A stretch of 64,000 nucleotides of DNA. It comes from Microcyclospora pomicola. Its lineage: Eukaryota > Ascomycota > Dothideomycetes > Capnodiales. Below are positions 1 to 11,643 of the stretch, piece by piece (the first letter of the stretch is position 1; every line of letters begins with the position of its first letter). The position numbers and the translations under genes were made by a program. The stretch lies in contig NHNY01000038.1 in NCBI GenBank assembly GCA_002786065.1, forward strand, positions 1 to 64,000, given 5' to 3'. The notes beneath the pieces were generated by a model that worked only from the letters and a program-made list of their open reading frames with translations, was not told the origin of the DNA and did not search any database.

Positions 1-915
1 ACTGCTTTCGAATCGAGCTATAATCGGATTTAATTGTCAATGCACTGTCAAGTAATGCTTAATTGAATGACAAACCATATGTAAGATCCTGAGAATTACA
101 CTGCCGGATTAGTGCAGCAATCTCCTCCATAATAACCTGAGGCGTCTTTGATGGTGGCGGTGGAGGGTGTGTATGGATGCCATGCGACGCAAAGAGCACA
201 AAGGGTGTAGCCTTCAGATCGTCTGGAATGAGCTTTGTGAAAACTACACCGCATGTCTGACTCTTCATCGTGCCTTGGCCTTGAGGGTGATCGATTCCTA
301 ATCACGAATTAGCTGTCAAGTAATTCTCAATCCATTCTCATTTCATTGCGAATCGTACCACAATGTGGGCGTTTTGAGATTGTTTGCTCAATAGCAAAAC
401 AGACTGGTATTGGTTCTAACACTTCTGTTGTGTAAAACCGCTGTAGGTATGTGATATCAACTTGCGCTTGTGCATTGATACTCACAAAGAAGTGATTATA
501 GCGGTCTTGATCATTCCAACTATGTTGAGTACATGCAATGTAATGGCTACGGTGACCATTTACATCAGCTCGTCTGAATGCGCCTAGTGTAGGGCGACAG
601 GCGTCGCTTTGCTGTCGGCAGGCGATTCTCTTCAGGAATTTTGTTCGTGTTGCGTAGTAATACCTAATTAGACGACAATCAATTGTCAGTGTACTCTCAA
701 TACATTAGGATTCAAATGACAAGCTTACGACGCTGCATTTCTTTTGAAGACATCATTTTCTGTCATGTCTAGAACTCGTAACCGCCACATCCGTAGGCGC
801 TCCTAGTCCTCTAGTGAGAGCTTTGTATATCGCATGTCCTTTAGCTCGTCTACAAGGTATTCGCAGTGTCGTACACTAGAACAAGTGTATTTGTATTTGC
901 TACACCGTACATTAC
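1..915. repeat. AT-rich left end with recurring short motifs and a broken ORF
   Basis: This stretch is more AT-rich than the rest of the window. It contains recurring variants of a caattgtca / ctcaatNcatt motif, near 33-65, 305-345 and 672-722, and again near 1320-1340 and 1392-1402. A 69-codon ORF at 59-268 on the minus strand has an HTHPPPPP motif that I associate with repeat-derived fungal proteins. The stretch looks like a degenerate mobile element, but neither terminal repeats nor a transposase domain could be shown. Confidence 0.3.
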
Positions 916-1374
916 CTAGAAAGGCAGAGGTACAGGTAGTATTACCCTTTTGACATCGTCGCGAGAATTGAATCTAGATGCATTGTTAGAAGGTTCCGAA
1001 TTCAAAGACAATTGATTGAGCATTACATCCATATCCTCTGCAGCTTTTTTATCGCTACATGCAACCACATATGTGAATCCATGAGGATCTGTAGTAGGAT
1101 ATGATGGCAAGACAGCAACATATTCAATGTGTCGTGTTGCAATGACCTTAGGTCCCCCTGATGTCAAGATTGTAGTCTGATCAAATTGCTCTTCTTCTAA
1201 GGCAGCTTCAACTGTTGTTGCTGGAACTGTGTTAGCTGTGATGATTTCATCATCAGCGATACGACATATGTCTTCTTCTGTAAAGCGCTGTGCTGGAACA
1301 GGCCAATGGAGTTCCCCGTAATTCTCAATCAAATGAGAATGCATTCCGAAATCACTGTCAATGATGGATGACAT
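916..1374 (-). CDS. Hypothetical protein, 152 aa, unrecognised
   Basis: This ORF has an ATG start at 1374 and no visible introns. I do not recognise the protein. It is acidic and soluble-looking, with no signal peptide or membrane segment. The N-terminal part has a run of D/E residues (EEDICRIADDE) and a predicted soluble core around YVAVLPSY...FTYVVACSDKKAAEDMDVML. It lies in the AT-rich left end beside other repeat-like sequence. It may therefore be part of a mobile element, or an exon of a longer gene, rather than a host gene. The frame is open over 459 nt in AT-rich DNA, which gives modest support for coding. Confidence 0.35.
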   Translation of the reverse strand: MSSIIDSDFGMHSHLIENYGELHWPVPAQRFTEEDICRIADDEIITANTVPATTVEAALEEEQFDQTTILTSGGPKVIATRHIEYVAVLPSYPTTDPHGFTYVVACSDKKAAEDMDVMLNQLSLNSEPSNNASRFNSRDDVKRVILPVPLPF

Positions 1375-3731
1375 AATTCAAACACGATTCTGAATCAATT
1401 GTCGAGCTATTCAGACGGGAAAGCAATAATCAACAAATGGGTGTGATGAACATGGATAGATGGTCGAAAACTTGATGTGACAGTCATGGACTTGGCTCGA
1501 CCTAATTTCAAAATAAGGTTTTTGACTTTTACCGTTGCGCGTCGCACTAACTTCGATGTACGTCGAGCCAACTGTATCCACTTCACATGCCTTACCTAGG
1601 CATCGATCGAACAGGCGGGAAACGCGAGGCGAGCTGCAGGTACCATCCCCGGCACGAACACCTCATCTTCGATCGCGCGCCCGGGCAGAACATTCCAGAC
1701 TCTGGTCCTGCTGATGAGGCGGGCGGGACGGTGGAGAAGCAGAGCTAGATGCATGGCTTCCATGCAGCTTGCGTGAGGAAGTGAGGCTGATGTCCCGGTG
1801 AGCAGCGCAGACGGGCGGGGAGGAGGGAGGCTCATGGCCACGCGCAAGGGCGTGGTCAAAGAGGTGGCTGGCGGTGGGTCCATTGTGTGTATCGTGCATC
1901 GGAGGCGACGGCTCACGATGCCAGATGGTGTCTGACAGTCTGACCCAAGTCGCCGTTCGGGAGCCGAACAGCTCATCGGATCTCGCTAGTCATCGCTGTA
2001 CCTTGCATAGTGCAGCTGCCGCTCCATGTCATCCATGGCCTGCCAAGAAAGGGAACACCGTCGATGTCCATGGTATGTACATACACTACTGCCAGGTCCC
2101 AGGGCCAGACATGCCCAAGTGTTTCAGGATCCCGGTAGAGTCAGCGTAGTCTGCGCCTTCACACGGCATCTGCTCTGTCATGCGACAGACGCCTGGTCCG
2201 TCCCGTTGAGTCCACTTGGCACTCCTTTCCTTGTCTTTTTCCCTCTCGGTCTGGACCCAGATTTATCGCCGTCCACGGTTTTTCCTTCCCTATAGCTCAT
2301 CATGTAGCATTATCCTCGTCGTGCCAAGGAGATAGTAAACCGACGTAGTACCGCCCGAACCACGAAATCCTTTCAATTCTCCGAATAATGCGCCTCCAGC
2401 ACATCTCTGCCGTGTAGATGACATGCTCCGACCAACCTTCAGAATCTCAAATGTCGTCGCGTGGCACGGCCACGTCAAAGGCGCCATGCTAAACCACACA
2501 GTACCTAGGAAGAGTTGCATATGACCTGCATTAGTGTTCATCTCACGCTATGTAACTCTCGCCCTTCGCCGCCGTCGAACGCCTCCTCGTGTCGAGATGA
2601 GGTTCAGCTGACTGACTGACTCGTGAAGTGCATTTAGTGGAAAGCGTACCTGGCGTGACCGCGTGGCGCGCGACAGATATGGTAGACTAGGCACACTTCC
2701 TCACGAGTCACGGCTCCGATCGTCATGAGCGGGCGGCGAGGGGCGCATCGTGGGTTCCGCGGAAGCAAGGGGTGGAATGAAGACTGCGGATTCGTCCGAT
2801 CCGGACGAGATCGATGGTGACGGATGGGGAGATGATGGCGACGATGATTTCGATTCCGCCCTTTGGTGTGTGCTCTCCACGGACCACAGGTCGATTATCA
2901 GGTAGCTAGGTACGGCTTGCCAGTTGACCTGCTGTTCTAGGAATACGCAATGGGAGCCTCTCCACCTCACGTACGTTGTCAATTGCTCTATTCTTCTGGC
3001 AAGGCTGTGAGGGTAGTATACACGCGCTACTACTGTGACTGTAGACAAGGTGTGTACTCATGGATGTAAGAGCACCTAAGAATAATGCAATAGGCTAAGG
3101 TATTTACCTTGTTCGTAGAGCTGTAGAAATTTAGATCAGCGTAGAATAAGTAAGGTAGGTAGAGGAAGCAAAAAACCACGACTCCATCTGTAAACATCAT
3201 GTACGCGATGAAATCGAGCATAAGGATTTGGTGTTTGAAATCATATACCGAAATGAAAATGACTGACAATCGAAAGTAGTATTCCAGCACAATTGAATGC
3301 TTCATAATGATTACCTCCACTCAGTGCAAGCCCCCCATGTCCTAACAAAACACCAAAAGACAATCCCCCAACATCCGAGTCCATGCAGCCAACGCGACGC
3401 AACGCGACGCAAGATATGTTTCGCAAAATGCTAGATCAATGTTCAGAAACCTGCCCCCAACGCACAGCGTACAAAGAGTTCCCAGAGACAAAAGATTCGT
3501 CAAACACGTGAGCGGGCGTGAAACCAGAAAACCCCCATAAGTCCCCAAAATGAAACACCAGACGCAGGATGGATGATGATGATGATGATGATGATGACAA
3601 TGACGATACTGCCTTCCCTGGAAGAACCCCCCACCCTTCTTTTTGCACCAAAATTGACGGAAACTCCATGCCCCCGTCCCCAAAGATCTTGGACGAAACC
3701 CAAGGCTCGCGAGGCTGAGTTCGAAGAGGGC
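1375..3731. other. Intergenic, no convincing gene
   Basis: Only short overlapping ORFs on both strands are seen, none with a recognisable family. Local features are a perfect decamer duplication (aacgcgacgc, about 3400-3420) and a trinucleotide microsatellite of about nine gat/tga units (about 3570-3600) just downstream of the regulator gene. Confidence 0.5.
3573..3598. repeat. GAT/TGA trinucleotide microsatellite
   Basis: About eight perfect GAT units followed by an imperfect tail (gacaatgacgat). It lies about 130 bp downstream of the stop codon of the regulator gene, possibly in its 3' UTR. Confidence 0.85.
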
Positions 3732-5573
3732 TTAGTTATCCTCGTCGCTGGAATAATGTACAATCACGCCGAAGCCAGCGTCGACGGGCTCCTCGTCGTG
3801 GTCGACTTGCGTGGTGTGTGTGGCGGGGTGGGTGTGTGAGGGTGATGAGTTGGTCGGGGGCATTGACGCGAGCGAGGGCGAGGGGATTGGACGGTCCCAG
3901 ACAACGATGCGCTCGCGCATGGCATCCTGATACAGTGCGTGGCACTTCTGGCCGAGCAGGAGGCGGGGGTAGTTAAAGCGGGCCAGCAGGTCCTCAAACC
4001 CCTGGTAGGTATTGATACCGAGACTGTGGAGGAGGATCTTCAGCGAATCGGCGTTTTCGAGGGTCCAAACACCCGGACCGGTCAGTTGCATCGTGAGGGC
4101 CCAGGTTGACACAGCGGCGTACGGGGTGCCAGCTAACACGGCCGATCGGATGATGGGCGAGAGAGTGGTGTGCATGTTCATACCATCCGCGACGCTGATG
4201 TAGAAATCGATTCCGCGCGCCACATTGAAAAGCCCTCCAGTCAAGACCAGCGCGGCAGATCGCATCTGCCAGTGTCCATGAATCCATTGTCCTTGGTAGT
4301 GTGCGGGAAGATGTGCGGGTGGATCTGGTTGGAGCCATGCACTTAATTGCAGGAAGAGCTCCCGTAATCTCAATCCAATGTCAGGTTTTGAGGTATCAGC
4401 AGACGACAGACGCGCCATCAGCTGGACCAATGTAGGGTCCATGAGTCCCTGCTCCAACAGCTCCACAAACCCAGGTAGCGGGATCCCGTCTCCGAATGCG
4501 GATTGTTTTGTGGCGTTGACAGCGAGGTTGGGCCCAGCGTTGACCACGAGGTCTTCCAGCGCGGTTGCTAATCGATTCCGGCCGTCTGGGTCGAGGCTCG
4601 TGCCTCTGGAGCTGATATCGACGAGGACTTGCATGTGAGTGTTGTACGCACGAACGTCACCGAATTTCTGTCATGCACCCATCAGTGTTCTGTAGGGAAA
4701 TCCAAATTTATCGAACAGGATGTCACTTACATGCTCCCAACCTGCTAGTAACGCGATCGCGGGCACCAATTGATCGTTCGTGCCGGTCCCGCTGCTTCTC
4801 GCCGACATTACCGCATCTCTCATGCTTTCAATCGCACATTGCTTGTAGAACAAGACTGCCGGATGTGCCTTCATCGGCAAAGAGTGTGATCCGGTGACAA
4901 GCAGCACGGCGTGATATAGCGGACCGAACTGCATGACTTCCCGCCATAACGGGGTGATCATCTTCTCGCGGCCGTATGATGTTGCAAAGCCTTCAAAGTC
5001 GGAAACCGCAAGCGAGGTATTGATGGGACTGATGCGCTCGGATGGCAGGTAGCTCTGCGGGCTCTTCGCGATGGATGCGCCCATGCGCAGACAGTAGAAG
5101 ATGTAGCGCGGGTCGGAGAAGTCGCCGTTGAAGTTGTCGTGCGTGATCTCGACGTTCTGGACGGGCTGGGGAGGCGGAGGCACAACTTCCGGCACCTCAG
5201 TCTTGATCGGCTTGACGGCCACCTTGACCGCCGACTTCTTGCGCGTCGGCGCCGGTGGTGGTGGTGTCAAGGCAGGTTTCGACTCGGCGGAAGGGTCGTC
5301 TGTGACAGCTGCGGCTGCCGCAGCTTTCCGTGCTTGAGCTCGTTGGCCAAACTTCTTAGCCATGGTCGCCTTGCGCAGGGCAGCGCTCGAACGAGCAGCT
5401 TTCGAACGGACCTCTTTCCGAAGGACCTCATTGTTGGCAGCGTCGGGCGTGTTCTCATAGACGATAAAGGAGACCTGGTTGACGGCGGCCGTAGGGGCAG
5501 AGACGGCCGGCCATTTATGCGGGGTGGCAGAAGCGTAGTGCTGGTATCCGGGGAAACTGCTTTCGGTGGGCAT
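3732..5573 (-). CDS. Fungal_trans_2-type transcriptional regulator-like protein
   Basis: Modelled as complement(3732..4667, 4731..5573), 592 aa. The 63-nt intron has a GTAAGT donor and a CAG acceptor and joins ...GWEH to KFGDVRAYNTH in frame. The N-terminal part has the NQVSFIVYENTPD segment followed by a basic stretch (about residues 50-95) and a low-complexity P/A-rich linker. The rest is a long helical domain of the kind annotated as Fungal_trans_2 (PF11951), common in Pezizomycotina regulators. I see no Zn2Cys6 cluster, which is usual for this subgroup. The ATG at 5573 was chosen because the conserved N-terminus begins soon after it. The frame stays open upstream to 6056, but that part is compositionally unlike protein. 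Targets are unknown. Confidence 0.75.
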
Positions 5574-8500
5574 TCGAACGGCGGGGGAGCATGTTCGAAT
5601 TGGAGGCGCGTAGATGATTGAGGTAGTAATGGTGGCGGTGTTGTGGGGGGGAAGTGCCGTGGGTGGCGAGTGGGTGATAGAGGTAGTCCGCGGGGACAAT
5701 GTGCACGGGAAGGAGCTGAAGTGCTGGAGTGATGACAATGACGATATCAAGCAGGTCGAGTAAGGTGAGGTGAACGGGTCGTTAATGAGCGGGATCCAGA
5801 GCTGGACTATCAATCGTTCTGGTTGATGTTGTTGGGGGGGTGGTGTGCTGTCGACGATGCTGACGACGACGATGATGGCACAGCGGGGCGGAAGAAGTAC
5901 AATGAGACCAGGTAGAAGAAAGGTAGGGGAGGGGAGGTGGGGATATGCAGCAGGAATGATGCTGATATTATAGTTCAGCACCGCACGGTCGAGTCGAGAC
6001 AGAGCTGTCAGCAGAACAGCAGATAGAGTTGGAGGTGGCTGCTTGGCGTGGAGCAACCTTGCAAAGGGAAAGGTGGAGAAGGAGGGTGGAGGAGGATGAA
6101 ACGCAGAAAAGATGGGGAAATCATGGGAGGAGGATCCAGGCGGGCCGCTAGAGTCAGTCCAGGGACATGGATGGGGGGAGCAAGAGTACCAAGATCAAGC
6201 TTCATTGCTCGAGTCCAGGAAATGATGTTCGCGATAATCGACTCCGAACTCGACACGGACGATGGTCCGCTTGCAAGAGGTCAGATCGAGCATGGTAGTG
6301 TAGCATGCATGGCCTGCCCTGCCGAGTTAGCACGACAATAGCTGGCCATGGACGTACAGTAGTTCCGGTTCACTAGTGGCAGTCCGCCATCACACTGGAC
6401 GGTATCTCTGACAACGTTACAGGAGCAACTCGAGTCGATTGGAAGAGTCCCAACTGCAGTCCAGTCCAGTATAGCACTGTCCGCTGTCATCAGGCCACGT
6501 CCCATCCCTCAGGACCGGCTTGAAGCCCTTTAGGTGGCGCCAGGCCATGAAATCACTCTGCTGCCCATGCGTCGACGAGGGAGGTACCAGGTACATCCAG
6601 CCCTCTGTTCTGCAGGGAGATCGAGCTCCATGGCGGGACCCCATGACAGCCCATCCACTCTTTTTAATTTTCTCCGACTACAGATATATTAATATCCTGG
6701 ACATGATGAGAATAGGACGCTTCTAGCGCCACGCCCGAAAGTCTACGGTAGACAAACGATTTGCGTCAAACCTCATCGGACCTCACCTACATACACTTTC
6801 TTACCCCGGATCATGCGGCTCCCGGGGACCCGAATCGTGGATCCCATCCACTCTCTGTCCGATGCAATCCCGGTCGGTGGAGATGGCCTGGGGTCAGCAT
6901 GACAGATTGGCGGCCGTGTGCCAAGAAGTTCGCATGTGACGTTGAGGGTGCAGGACCAGACTGTGGGACAGTGGGTGCCGTGGCATGGGCCATGACTCGT
7001 GCGTGGTGGCGATGATGCCAGTGTTGAAGTTGATGATGGCGGCGTTGCATGGTGAGGCCTGGTGGAGCCAAAGCATGCTAATGCACCTAGATGATTCTTC
7101 ATGCAGGCGCCGGTGCTAAACTCCACGTTGGCGCCATCATCTTGCCCAGCGGTCTTTTTCGGCTCAGGGAAGCGAAGAAATGGGGCGATGTGGGCTGTGA
7201 CGGCTGTCAGCCGCCAAATGCAAGTCCGCCCATGCATGAGACCCGGACTGGTCGAGAGTGGTGGACGATCTAGCGGTGCCGGCCACCCCGGCAAGACGGC
7301 AGCCCGGATGTGAGGGAAACATCACACCGTACCATGATTGATCACCCATCCGATCATGTCTCACTTATCCATGCAATGATGCACCCATGGCCCCGCAAAC
7401 CATATGAAAACATACAAGCCTATTTCGCATACTTCAGTACATGTGATTTCACCATCCAAACTGCCGGAACCGTTGGTTTGGGGATCGTGCCGCCGCCTAC
7501 TACTGCCTGGTACCGCCTACAGTATAGAGCTACAGTAAGGTACCTCCTACTTTCATTTCGTCCGCGATCTTCCACTAGACCACCGTTCCAGATACCGAAG
7601 CACAGAACCCGAACCCGAACCACGGATGAGGGATGTTTGACAATTGGACATGTCATTTCCATCATCTCACAGGACATGATGGCGAACGGCACGTAGACCG
7701 CCCGGCTGGGGAGGACAACATGGCGCAAAGTCTAGGTGGTGTGGGGAGGTCAGGGGCAGAGTTGGAGACTGTCAACGGAGGAGTTGCTTCCTCCCCAGCC
7801 AGGCTGCATCTCGCCATGCAATGCTTGCAGCATGCCACCTTGCCCCAACATCGACCCTCCGAACCCCAGACTGCGACTCCACCCTACATGTCACAAGCTG
7901 CAAAGTGTGAGCGCCACAACAAGGCACGCGTCGAGTCTTGATAGGCCCGGCGCGATTGTCTCATCTCCATCATGCCACGCACCGACGCCACTTTTTCTTT
8001 GCTGACTACTGTGTGTAGTCCACCTGCGGTCACCACAGGCGTCACAATCGAAGTGTGCTGCGAGGGATCACCCCCCCTTCAGACTTTAGTATGTCGATAG
8101 CGAGCCTCGATCGACGTATTCCGTTGACTTGACGAAACCAACCTGGACAGCCCAACGACGAGTGTGATGTGACGGGGGTACAGTACATCGACAGTATACA
8201 AGTATGTGCCTAGGTGATGAGCCTCATGATTGGATGTGACAGTGTAGCTACTAGCACGCCAACCACATCAAGCGGCTGCCGCCAGCTAGCATAGCTGCAT
8301 AGAACATCTCGGGCGCTCGCCCGCTAGCTCCCGATTATGTATTGACCGTTGTGCAGGTAGGTACTGTAACTTACGGCGGCCAGCTTCCGTTTTCACTGTA
8401 GTTGGATGTGAGGACCGTTGTCATGTATACTAGTAGCATATAGCGCAGCTTCGCCGGCCTAGCTCTGCTGTACTCCCAGCTGTGCCCTAAAGCACTCTCT

Positions 8501-9948
8501 CATACATGCCGCTGCCGCCTCAAGAATCTGCACACGATCCGCACTGTACCTGCGTGGTCTCACTGCATGCAAACATAATGACATGCCTCTTACATTTGCA
8601 CGTAATAGAACAATCATGCGCGCTCATCCTCATAATCATAACCATCTCCTCCACCATCATTGGAAAGCCACACTCGTCCTTGCACTCGGCACTTCCACCC
8701 TCCGATCGCCCCGATAGGACCTTGACCCGGACTTGAGGCGCACCGATCGGACTTCACCTAGCTTGAAACAGCAGGCTAAGGTACCAGTAAATCAGTGGTT
8801 CAAGTTTCCAAAACAGAAAGGCTTCTCTCGCGATGAACAACCACCGTTCTTTACATCTCAGGTACCTATGATGGATTAGGTAGGTAGGTAAGTACTGTAC
8901 CTTACATGATCTCCGCAAGGCGAGGGACGACTGTACCGCATCTGAAGCGCTTCTAGTGTTCCATAGATGTCTGGTTTCACATTAATGCAAGCCGTCAAGG
9001 TACAGGAAAATCCACGCCGGTCATAGCATGGAGTTGCTCGGCAAGTACTCTAGTACTCTCAGCACGCCACCTAAAGCGCCGAGCTGACTCTTCCAGATCG
9101 CGTACTTGTTTCTGATGAAACTTGAGGCTTTAGATGGTGTGAAACGTCACCGGACTGGACTTGATGGCGAAGACAACTCAGTGAGTAAGCCCGAGGCCAG
9201 GCCGATGGCTTCTACTATCACGCGATCGAGTTCACACCGAGCACAAATGCATTATTGAGTAAAATTGGAAGATGCGCTGCTTGTAGTGTGAACAGCGGAC
9301 GAAAACTCGGTCTTCTGTCGTAGAAGCTGCTGGGCATCAGCGTTGCCATGATCTAGAATGCCGCCAGCGACGCAGGCGGCGCATACATTCCGCGGCGACC
9401 CCTCTCACGCGCTGGGCCGTACTGCTCTGTTTTGATCAGAATTGATCTTTGCTTCGAGAAATGTATGAGCCGCGACCGCCTGGACAGTATTCCAGCTGAG
9501 CTGTTCGACACAAGTCGTAACAGGGCGGGTGAGGAGTTCCAGAACGACATGCAGCCCCATCTACGCACAACCCTATTGACGTCGCAGTCGCAGCTGGAGT
9601 CTGAACATCTCGAGATTTGTTGCACGTGCTTCTACTTCGACTGTTCCTGGGAGTCTCCACGTCGGTAACAATGCTGAAGGATAACAGTCTGCCACGTTCG
9701 CCAACATGAGGGATGTGTATCCGAATGGTCTTTACCATTGACTTCATGCGAGCTATGGATGAGATTCTTTTGGTTCACAACAACATGCTTATCCACCGAC
9801 CCGTAAAGAGTGCCGTGACTTGCGGGCCCGTCCTCTTTACTTCTGTGCTGGACAGTCACTGATGCCGTACTAGGACAGTTATTGATGCTGTGCAAGCCTG
9901 AGGCAGTTGAAACAGCACGTTAGCCACGGGGCATCCCGCACCAGGATC

Positions 9949-10248
9949 ATGTACGCAGCCCCGTCTCTATTTCACCGCCTGGAGCATGCTCTAGTATGCT
10001 ACCACATTCGTACCGATCTTGTGGGAAAGCACGTTCATGACATGCTGCGTACAGCTCTAAACAACGCCGAGTCTGGCGACCGCTGGATCGACTCGACAGC
10101 AGCCGAAGAACTATCTGGGCATTATACCGGAGCTCCAGACTGCTTTTCTGAGCCAATGGGATTAGACTTCAGGGACTTTATCACCAGTCAACTTGTTGCC
10201 CTTACTGGCCATTGCGTCGCGGAAAAGGCACGTTCGAGGGAGTCGTGA
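9949..10248 (+). CDS. Weak small ORF, possibly a gene remnant
   Basis: A 99-codon ATG ORF with helical-looking composition (for example FRDFITSQLVALTGHC near the end). No family is recognised and no splice partners were found. It may be chance, or a decayed gene in the gene-poor region. Confidence 0.15.
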   Translation: MYAAPSLFHRLEHALVCYHIRTDLVGKHVHDMLRTALNNAESGDRWIDSTAAEELSGHYTGAPDCFSEPMGLDFRDFITSQLVALTGHCVAEKARSRES

Positions 10249-11187
10249 AGCATTATTGCCGAAGAGAGCTCGCCTAGCTCTCGGATGTCTTGGTCCCTTC
10301 GGAAGACCAGGCTGACGCTTCTTCACACCCTATCGAGCATTATTATGCGGAGAGCATTAGACATGTGGACATGAAAGCACATAACTGTGTGGGTTCATGC
10401 CAGCAAACATGGACTGGTAGCTCTAGGTAAGTTCGGGCCTTTCCATGTCGTTTGAGCTTCACGATGTGCTTGTGGGGCTCTTCTTTCGACAATTATAACG
10501 GAGATGCTCTTCTGTATACTGCAAGGGACGGGACCTGTGATTGATCTCCATTACAACAGGTAAGGTTGTAGGACTGCCAGAGTCTGGTGTGCCTGCGGCA
10601 CATTCTGGAATCTGAGACATGCAATTCCAGGCATTTTGGTCGCTGCAGACCATAGATTAGCCTGCATACGCATGTGCTGTACAGGCAGCCGCCCCAAGGT
10701 ATGTTTCCGTTCCGTTCATCGACCCAATGAGCACCGGTGGTATATCTCTGAAAATCATGCTCAAAAGAATCGCTTCATCAGCATGTCCTGTATTGACGAC
10801 ATTGAAGCGATGCTGTGTATATTATACAGCAAAGCACATGAGAAGCATACTTTCAGCTTGGTTTTGGATAGGTGGTGGGTGAAGTGGGCGTAGAGGTGGG
10901 TAGCCTGTTCCCATATCGCCATATGCTTTGGCGCATGCCACTAATTCATGCACAGAACAAGGATGTTGACGATGCAGTGTATGCACGCACACAAACACAA
11001 CATCTGCCGCTCTAATTGGCAGACGTACTCACCGGTTTGACGTGGCATAGATGTATCACCAAAGCTGTCAAAATTTCTGATGAGGACATCGCATTGTAAA
11101 TGCCTAATCAATCCAGGTGCTGTATAGTGGTTAACTCATGGATAAGTCGTCGCTGGCTCACCAAGAAAAGTCCTTCTAGCCCGTATG

Positions 11188-11463
11188 TCAATGGCCGAAG
11201 GCTGGGAAGACCAATGTGAGTGACAGCGTCCTTTGGGTGAAGAACTGTCGATCCGTGCCCGATCTGTTCATTAACAACTCAAACATTTGATACTGCCGCA
11301 TCGAGTAGAGCTTTGCATGTATTGGCAGGGGTAAGGTACAGCATCCCATGCACCTCAAACCGAGCTGCTGCTCAAACATGAGGTTCGTTCCAAAATCAAG
11401 CTCGAAAGGCTGGCAAAGCACGATTGCTCTTTCCCGTAAAGCCTCAACGAAGAATGATTTCAT
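11188..11463 (-). CDS. Weak small ORF divergent from the HerA-like gene
   Basis: A 91-codon ATG ORF on the minus strand, 180 bp upstream of the HerA-like ATPase start and transcribed away from it. No signal peptide, domain or homologue is recognised. It could be part of a promoter or 5' UTR. Confidence 0.15.
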   Translation of the reverse strand: MKSFFVEALRERAIVLCQPFELDFGTNLMFEQQLGLRCMGCCTLPLPIHAKLYSMRQYQMFELLMNRSGTDRQFFTQRTLSLTLVFPAFGH

Positions 11464-11643
11464 CCTTGCAGATTAACTTGCAGCTACCGAGCTTGCTTTT
11501 GTCTTTGCCATAAAGTCGTCCTGACCCGCACCTTACTGCTGCTTTCGACTTGACACAATTCTGTTGCGTTGATCTATTCTTCATTCTAGAATCTCGAACT
11601 CTCTGGAACGAGCGGCGCTTTGACATCCACTAAGCTTGCCACG

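Larger units (their letters stand above)
5574..11643. other. About 6 kb gene-poor region
   Basis: I see no gene I can support. The first 480 bp is an in-frame upstream extension of the regulator gene, probably 5' UTR or promoter. The remainder has short ORFs in all frames without family signatures. It includes the repeated taggtaggta/tacctacc-type motif common in intergenic DNA of some Dothideomycetes (for example about 8876-8905, which is part of an inverted repeat). Two weak ORFs (9949-10248 and 11188-11463) are listed separately. Confidence 0.5.

Noticed and set aside
2701-3048. 115-codon minus-strand ORF with Ser/Pro-rich end
   Set aside because: Begins at TTG, has no recognisable family and is compositionally like other chance ORFs nearby.
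5574-6056. In-frame N-terminal extension of the Fungal_trans_2 regulator (ATG at 6056)
   Set aside because: The extra 161 residues are low-complexity His/Pro/Ser/Thr-rich text typical of translated UTR, and the conserved N-terminus begins just after the ATG at 5573.
8790-8810. Possible tRNA B-box (ggttcaagt)
   Set aside because: No matching A-box, acceptor stem or cloverleaf could be formed around it.
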